Source of the DNA: Dermanyssus gallinae
Taxonomy: Eukaryota; Arthropoda; Arachnida; Mesostigmata; Dermanyssidae
NCBI GenBank assembly: GCA_003439945.1
Contig: QVRM01004004.1
Location: forward strand, 310,001 to 374,000
Reading direction: 5' to 3'
DNA length: 64,000 nucleotides
Shown: piece after piece, positions 56,901-64,000 of the stretch
Layout: each line of letters opens with the position of its first letter
Position numbering within the stretch: the first letter of the stretch is position 1
The notes under the pieces: generated by a model
The model's input: the letters and a program-made list of their open reading frames with translations, nothing else
Told to the model about the DNA's origin: nothing
Database searches by the model: none
Translations under genes and position numbers: made by a program

Positions 56901-58540
56901 TTACTTACACTTGAGAGTGTAAGCTTGTTGTTCTCTCTTTTAGTAGGTCTTTACATTAAGGTGATTCGTCATGATCTGCATTACACCGCCGTTCTAAATT
57001 TCCAAGTCATGAGCAGTCATTGCAACGCTTCGCTTTGGATTCTGCTTCCGCTGAGTTTGAACTTTTCCGATATTTTCTCGGCTAGCTGTAGTATTTTTTG
57101 GTGCGTCGTTGTGCCGCACAGCCAGCGAGACTGCATCCTTCTATCAATTAATATTTTGTATCACAATCTTTTTATAGACATTAAGACGCTGTAGCTCGTC
57201 GAAGATGTCCTTAACACGTAGTTGCCACGTAAATCAGCGTAGTTGCCTCGAAACGATCAGATTGATTCAAGAGAAAAGTCTAAAAATTCGTTGGTTGTTT
57301 CGTAAGGTCGACGGGAGTCATCTGTATATAAGCCTGCAGGTTCGCGAACACTAGGGTAACGAGAAGACCTGACAGTAAGGGAGCCTGATATATATATATA
57401 TATATATATATAAGCTTTAGCTGGTACATGAACTCAGCTATTCCACGTGTCTTACTCGTATACGTACTTAAAATAAAACGTAATTTGTATCTATTTAAAA
57501 CAAATTAATGGGAAATATTTACTCGTAAACAAGTATCCCGCGTAGTCTGTTATTTTTCAGTTAATTTATTAAAATGCAGCCTGTTTGATTATGTAAGTAT
57601 AAGTCTATATAAGTCTATGACACACATAATAAAATCGCTCTCGAGCAACGGCAATCATAAACCGAGTATCTGTGTTTGCTGTACAGAGATTTTTATTTGT
57701 TTTTGGTAGAGCAGCGGTGTTCGTAATGTCGACATTTACGAAAGCACCACGGTGTGTTCAAGCGTACATTTTAAATAATAATTTTTCTAATATTTTGTTA
57801 AGAACAAAATGGTCAACTCTATTTAAGGTTACTCTCATTGCGAGAGTGTTATTATACTTACGGTCGGAGCCAGTTAGCTACAGCCCACTGCGCAGGGCGT
57901 AACTTCATAGATGATTGTGAAAACGGGTCATCCTGAGCCAGGCATATCAATCCTCCTGAGAGCAATCTCCAAGATGCCCAACGGCGTGACTTCACAAAAA
58001 ACATCGCTGGGCTACTCAAGTGCTCGAGGCTGTCCACGACTCGGTCCACTGGTGCATAACAGCGGGCGGTATATTCCATAATATGTACGTTTTAGCAGCC
58101 TTTCGACCAATTGAAAGGCCTATAACGGCCAGCGCTCAAACAGGGGCCTGGGAAAAACGTGATGGACGATGCAGGGGAGGCACTGCACTGACCTAACCTT
58201 TTTCCTCGTGACTCCTGCAACCGTTTCGCTTAGAACCGCTACTCTATGCTAGATCTGTCAAATTTGCACTTCCCAAAATCAACACAAACAAATATGTTTT
58301 TACACTTACGGTGCGTGAGGTCTACACACAGAAGGACCTCGGTACTACTTTCGATCGCCAAATGGCGTTCATAGGACATAATAGCCGACTTGTCGAAATC
58401 TAATAATTGCATTTTTTCTGAAAATAGGAATTTCGCGTTCTTCAATAGCTCAAAGGTGATGATTTATTTCAATGCATACGCTATTGGTACTCAGCGAAAC
58501 AAGCTATGCAGAGCCATATAATTGCTGATGCAGAGCGAAT
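56901..58540. other. No supported gene
   Basis: A short (TA)n at 57389-57411; otherwise unique sequence with small ORFs lacking motifs. Confidence 0.5.
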
Positions 58541-58544
58541 GCAG

Positions 58545-58750
58545 AGAGAAATTTCGCTCTCACTCCAAAAGAAGACATTTCCGGTCCCTTGTTCCATTGG
58601 AAAAAAAAAGGTTTTTTCGCCGAGCTGTACTTGGCCCCAAAGTGTGTTGGACGAATTCTGAGAGACCATATATAAATATATACTCCCACAGAAATCGTCC
58701 AAGAAAGTTTGGGGTCAAGCACAACTCGGCGAAAAAATAATTTTATTTTA
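58545..58750. mobile_element. Small inverted-repeat element related to the 15 and 17 kb foldbacks
   Basis: The stretch GAAATTTCGCTCTCACTCC to GCCGAGCTGTAC resembles the right arm of the 15 kb element (ATTTCATTCTCACTCC to GCCGAGATGTAC). After a TATATAAATATATA spacer, CGTCCAAGAAAGTTTGGGGT to CAACTCGGCGAAAAAA mirrors the preceding arm. Its outer ends differ from CAGGG. Confidence 0.65.
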
Positions 58751-61700
58751 AGTATTAGCCGTACGAAAACTTCTTACATAACTTTAAGACTTTTTTTTGA
58801 ACCAAAGTTGGATTACCTTGAAGCATCATTAAGCATAAGCAAATGTATTGAGTTTACTGCCTCACTCAAGAGTTGCTTCTTTGCCATCATTGTGCCAACG
58901 GTGTGAGTGCAGAAAGTATACTGAAGATACGCCTCTAACCGCACCGCACTAAAACGCACTGCGTCGAAACGGTAACAATAGGAGTTGCCAAACGTGACGG
59001 ATGCCACCACAAACGAGCTGGTGGCGATCATGGCTAAGACCGTTCGATCTCTAGAAACGGACAGAGCGCGACCATGAAGACAATGCGTGGCTGGGAAAAG
59101 ATTAGGCGTAATCAAGGTAGGATCAATCATTGTAACTTGGGTTTCGAACGAATCTGGGCGAGATCTCTAACAAAATTCGCAGTTCGGAAGCTAGCCAACA
59201 ATTCGATCTAACGGCACAACCGGTTTCCCCACTCCCCGTTGCCGAAAGAATACAGAAAGGGTTTTAAAGAGCTAAGCGTGCCGGGGGTAGACTCGATTTA
59301 GGCTGTAAGCGCTTCACGCTACCAGAGTATGTTCTTTTGCAAGGCCCGAGGACGTGCAAGTACAACGCATACAGGAATAAACCAAATGATAAAAGTCGGA
59401 AAGTTGTCCAAGATAACGATGATGCTTAGAAGCTAGTCACGGAGCGTTCTTTTTAGATCGTCTAACAAAATGGTAGGCACAAACGAAGGTGTCAAAGTAA
59501 CGATACTCGCAGGGAAAAACCAGTGACAGTATAATAGTTTTCATGTACAAACAAACAACGAAGCTTTACAACTCTTTTCAACGCCGCAGTATCAATCTGG
59601 GGGGACTCGTTTCAGACCCTACCGAGGACACCTAAAATCACATGGCATATACACCACACACAGCAATCAGTGCCGAGGACCAGTTGATAACGACGATATA
59701 GGTGCACTATGACCTACGCAGATTAGGTAAAACCAGGACCGAAACGGAAATAGAAACACTCGACTCCATAATAAATTTCCTTAATGGAACGTTGAGGGTC
59801 TTCACAATGAACAATTATACACGGCTGTCGCGTGAAAGAATTCTATCCGTATGGCGTTGTGCTTTTAAACGGAGCATTCGTGACTGCTCCCGCAACTATT
59901 ATGTCCCCCCCCCCCCCGCCTTCCTCCAAGGTATACCACAGACCAGCATTCAAATCTAAGAATAAGGGCAATCAAAATGTGAAGTAATTATTGCGTACCA
60001 ATAGTCACAGCCAGTAAACGCAATCTTCAGGCTAGAAGTAAAGTACATAAGCAATTATTATTTTGTTTTCCCATATAGCCCACCACCAGCCCGTCATATA
60101 GCTTAGACTTTTAGAGAATGCCTCCAGCAATGCACATACACGTCGAATGACGTGATATTGACGATATAGACGACATAAATTGTGACCCCAGACAGAAAAT
60201 CAACCGAGTTCTTAGAGGCATGCTCAGAGGAAATACGGGAAATTGAACTCTATATATTTAACACAGACATGTGCATGTGCTTGAATGGAAGAAACTCAGT
60301 TGGCCACACATTAGTACTTCGCTCTAACGCTCGGTGTAAGATATTCAGGCAAGAATATCACTGCTACGAAAACAGCTTAAAAATGACGTTATATCTCAAA
60401 CAACAAAACATAACCGATTTACTAGACTGTATCTACCACGCAATACACCACGTCGAGAAAAAAGGCACAAACCGCAGATAGCCTTGGAGCTTATGCACCG
60501 GCTAATGAAATTAATAACAATGAGAAAGTCCTGCGGTGGGCAATACAAACGTCCGCTATTAATTAGGTCAGCATATACGCTGACGGTGTATAGTCACCAC
60601 CTATAGGTGAAGCGTAAAGTTGTTTGCAAAGGCCGAGGACTAATATTGTGTATGACATGGGAGCCTTGAAACACTCCGGAAAGCAGAGAACTGTTGTTTT
60701 GACAAACAGTTCCCTACTGTGACAACAATGTATAAATCCATGTTGTTGTGAACCAAGAAGGTAAATTTTCTTTGGAGAAGCACCTAATTGAGTCGACCAC
60801 AATTGTCTCCATCACGAGGCATGCAATAGCTTCGTGCGCGATAGTTTCGGGGTAAATTCCTCAATGCCTTTTTGAACAATGCTGCTACAATTGTATAAAA
60901 AAATAGCAATTGAACACCTTAAAAAACGTCATAATATTGTTGAGGATTTGACTAGATGTGTGAGATTTTGCTAAGACCGAGATTCGAAGTGATATGGATG
61001 TCATAATTGCTCTCATGTGTCATCGGCCTTAAAATAGCGTGGAGAAGCGATAATTTGGTGCAGAGAATAGGGGACACAGTCGTTCTAGGGGATGCGAAAT
61101 CTGACAGGAGAAAGAGGTGCTTAATAATCATTAATTTATATTTATATCGTGTGACCGTCGAAAAGATTTATTATTAATTTATATTACAAATGTATGCAAG
61201 ATTCTGAAGAAACATCTTCGACGACTTATAAATAATTGGCAAGATAATATTATGTTTAAAACATGGAGCGCAGTAATCACCATTAGATGGCCTATTAATG
61301 ATGGGATTAGCGAGGAAAAGCGCACAAGTCATTGAAAAAAAGTGAAGTAATTTCAAAAGTGTAACTGGTCCTGTGTTCTCGTTTAGAGACCAAAGTTTAG
61401 ATACCGTGTTTAGAGAATTCCGATCGCAGCTCCAGATTGACTGATTCGGTACTAGCTCGATATATGGATTAGGCTGTTGAACAGTACAGTAAAAGTTTCT
61501 TCTTGGCACAGATGTGTCGGAATTAAATAAATCTATAAATAAATGAGTTCGGATCGAAAATGCTTGGCTAGAATATTGGCTCGGTTAGCTCTGCGTGTGA
61601 GCTTCAGATAAGCCTTATTTGGTTGACTACAGGCACTCTTTGTCAGAGAAGCCGACTTGCTTGCATCTTGAAATAACGAGCGTGGGTCTTTGAAGTCTCA

Positions 61701-61829
61701 AGGGTGACTTCAGTCAAAACACAAAATGTGCGCGGAATCCTCATTAGCTTCCTGATTAAAGCGCAGAGGTCGGTGGGAGCTTTGGTGATGTGACGCTTAC
61801 GACAAGATCCGTATGCTATGGTAAAACTG
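58751..61829. other. No firmly supported gene
   Basis: Frames at 59702-59959 and 60182-60481 are protein-like in composition (the second: EFLEACSEEIREIELYIFNT) but have no recognised motif or splice context. C run at about 59907-59916. The stretch before 61830 may contain decayed reverse transcriptase downstream of the relic at 62 kb. Confidence 0.35.
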
Positions 61830-62400
61830 ATTCTACGATAATTTTGGCTAGCTTGGAGTAGTTAAGGCGGGTGCTGGAGAGTAAACAGCTGCTTTGCTAA
61901 TTAAGGGTAGTGACGATGGCATATTGGTCGGCCGAAAATGGCTGTCTGGCGATGTTCAGATTGCTAACAAGGTTAGGACCAGTGGCTAAAAGAAGATAAG
62001 GTGTACAACCGGTCACATGATTGTTGAGAGTATATAATTTGCGGTAAAGCTTTGCAAAAACAACGAGTTAATAATGCGATTTCCGCTGAACGGGAGCTCG
62101 TCCATGAGCTGGTAGTCCCACTAATGCAGGTACATCAGGCAGACACCATCCGGCGGTGAAGGCATAGTACCAAATGTAGCCGCAGTTACCGAAGTCAAAG
62201 AGCCAATTAGTAATAACAAATGATCCAGGTAGGGCCATGTTAAATCTTGGCTGAAGGCCATGTCAACCTGAGCGGAGCTGTGTGATTTTTTGAATATGAC
62301 ACGCATTGACATACCATCTCCTCCAGGGGGCTTTCTGTCTTGTCGATAAGCCCTAAAAACATTACTAAGGTAATTCACCGGGTCGTTCCAAGTAAAATGA
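61830..62400 (-). pseudogene. APE endonuclease relic of a CR1/Jockey-type element
   Basis: Minus frames read FRAYRQDRKPPGGDGMSMRV (from YRxDR...GGGVxI), INSLFLQSFTANYILSTIM (from the FLQxF..N-LxQxV region) and, shifted, LLLATGPNLVSNLNI and PFSADQYAIV (from SDHYAIV, catalytic SDH altered). The order is correct for the nuclease. Too decayed for a clade. Confidence 0.45.
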
Positions 62401-63917
62401 CGACAGTCTCATACAGCAGACAGTGAGCATTTAAATCACGCATAGACATGCCTGGAGCTTAGGATTGCGTCCCGCGCAGCGCTGAGAACGACGGTGTCCA
62501 AGGAGGAGCCAAGGAATCGATTGACGGAAAACTGAAGTAAACAATTTTGGGTGAAACGGGTACTCTGAAGGGAACGCCCTACAATGAAATCTTACACCTT
62601 AGTAACCAAAAAGAAAGACTCAAGGAGAAATCGTAGAAAGTGCGTGGTCGCCATTTGAGAAGAGAGCTTGGACGGAAGGTTGGCGGTGGTAACGTCTCAC
62701 TCGACCTTGTGCCCGGGCCTTTAGCTGGCGACCGGTACCGACGTTTGATAAGGATTAGCTAAGCCGACAGTTCTCTCTCTGTTTTTGCGGCGGCAAGTTG
62801 AGCTTATTGGCTGTTTTGCTGAGCAGGAACATGCTCTCCGGCGAGAGTCGTGTCATATATGTTGGCAACACTGTTCATGACGGAAGGCGCAAAATGGGGA
62901 AGACAGGCATATATACTAGCAGATGATGTGATAGGTGTATGTGCCACTCGTACCTCCAGATTCGACAGGCATCGAACTAGGGGTTCGATAGCTATGAATG
63001 GCTACGAAAGCAAAGACATCTCGTCACGCGAGGCACAATGATCTGTCTTACAATTATCGGAATCATTACGAAGGGCTGAGAACTGCTCGCGTTGGAACTG
63101 CGATTTGGGCACCGGAGAACGCCATCGGCGCATAAAATTTCTGGCAAAGAAGTGATTTTGTTGATCACAGGCGAGTAGGCATCGGCTACCATGTAGGATG
63201 CTGCAAAGTGCACAGAAAAATGCATCTAGTGAATAAAGTTTAAGTATGCACATTTCTCTAAAAGTGGCTGTACGTCGATAATGTGGACTCAAACACTAAC
63301 AAAAACGCTAATTAGCGAAAGGTGAAACAGCACAATGGTCGCGCACTCGAACCTCTGAATGCGTAACCTGTCGTCAGCGGCGGTAACAGGTCATTTAAAT
63401 ATAATCCATCCGCGAGTTCCTGTAACTAAGTCTTGGTGTTAGAGACCTTGCATAGTGCGTCCATCTGGCCACTGTATTGTCGCTTCGCCCGGATCGCCTT
63501 TTGGAGGTTTCTCTCCCTCTCGACTTGTCCATGTCTTCGGCACCTTTCCTCTCTGAACCATCACTCCTTTCCGCTGAGTCAACCGGAAGCCGCTTCCGAT
63601 TCTTTTACCTAGGAAAGCCCGCTTACGTAGTCATCTTCTGCCATGTTTTTCTTTCCGGGTTTTTTCTAGGCGGTCGTTTGCAATGTCTTGCTTGCCGGCC
63701 GTTCGTCGCCTCTTGACCATCCTCAAACGGGGGGGGGGGGGGCAAAACACCAGTAATGCACCGCAAGTGAGGGCACCTACCTGCTATATAAATATATAAA
63801 TACAACGCTGACTAATTTCGGGTCCGCACTGGACTTCCAAGATATTTTCCACAGGCCTACAGAACACGTCCGCACCTAGTTGATTCATCTGAGCTGTGCC
63901 ACATATACCGTATTATC
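62401..63917. other. No supported gene
   Basis: Short ORFs only; a G run at about 63730-63742 and a TATATAAATATATAAATA patch near 63785. Confidence 0.5.
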
Positions 63918-64000
63918 TGCTTGCATACATTTTGCACTGTGTTGGATTTATACTATGCCTGCATACATATTGCACTGTGTTGGATTTATGCTATCCCTGC
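63918..64000 (+). repeat. Minisatellite, unit about 38-41 bp, running off the window
   Basis: Two units of CTGC(TTGC)ATACAT.TTGCACTGTGTTGG then ATTTAT.CTAT are seen, and a third begins with CCTGC at the window end. Confidence 0.85.

Noticed and set aside
60182..60481. 99-codon plus frame with protein-like composition (and 59702-59959)
   Set aside because: No motif, no splice borders, no codon-level evidence; left uncalled.

Overview
This looks like a window of a nuclear genome from an arthropod, with a chelicerate (mite or tick) as my best but unproven guess. The reasons are: exon-like islands with GT/AG borders and no operons; a mitochondrial-carrier exon resembling peroxisomal PMP34/SLC25A17; mariner-family transposons; several non-LTR retrotransposon families; tRNA-derived SINE-like copies; and very many (TA)n and (TAA)n microsatellites. 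Most of the 64 kb is intergenic or intronic sequence built from old and young mobile elements, and long complete host genes are not visible.

Layout. 1-3.2 kb (minus): a non-LTR retrotransposon cut by the window edge, with a gag-like ORF1 (zinc knuckles) overlapping an ORF2 (C2H2 finger plus reverse transcriptase). 7.3-7.8 kb: two exon-like pieces of a poly-Asn/poly-Gln protein. 8.1-10.3 kb: copies of a TAA-flanked, restriction-like-endonuclease (RLE) retrotransposon, one carrying a nested mariner with a clean TA duplication. 11-16 kb: a perfect snapback palindrome, large (TA)n arrays, a foldback element and a minus-strand candidate exon. 17.2-18.4 kb: a 1.05-kb foldback element that is almost all inverted repeat. 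19.5-24.6 kb: CAG/GC-rich candidate exons, a hairpin with a tandem duplication, and a short well-bordered exon. 24.85-26.17 kb: a full-length mariner with an intact 348-codon transposase. 26-36 kb: decayed sequence with transposase, reverse-transcriptase and SINE relics. 35.4-38.9 kb: a GC-rich block with a possible first coding exon of a glycosylated surface protein. 39.5-41.9 kb: an APE-type non-LTR element with an (ATTGT)n tail. 42.7-51.4 kb: a cluster of RLE-type copies (two chained head to tail), mostly bounded by (TAA)n, with the PMP34-like exon between two of them. 51.4-64 kb: decayed sequence with relics of two APE endonucleases, a reverse transcriptase and a DDE transposase, a small foldback, and the start of a minisatellite at the right edge.

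The main themes are (i) RLE retrotransposon copies repeatedly sitting inside (TAA)n tracts, (ii) TA-targeting DNA elements sitting in (TA)n tracts, and (iii) several near-perfect palindromes. Host gene content is thin, and exon calls rest on reading frame, splice borders and composition only; I could not run similarity searches.
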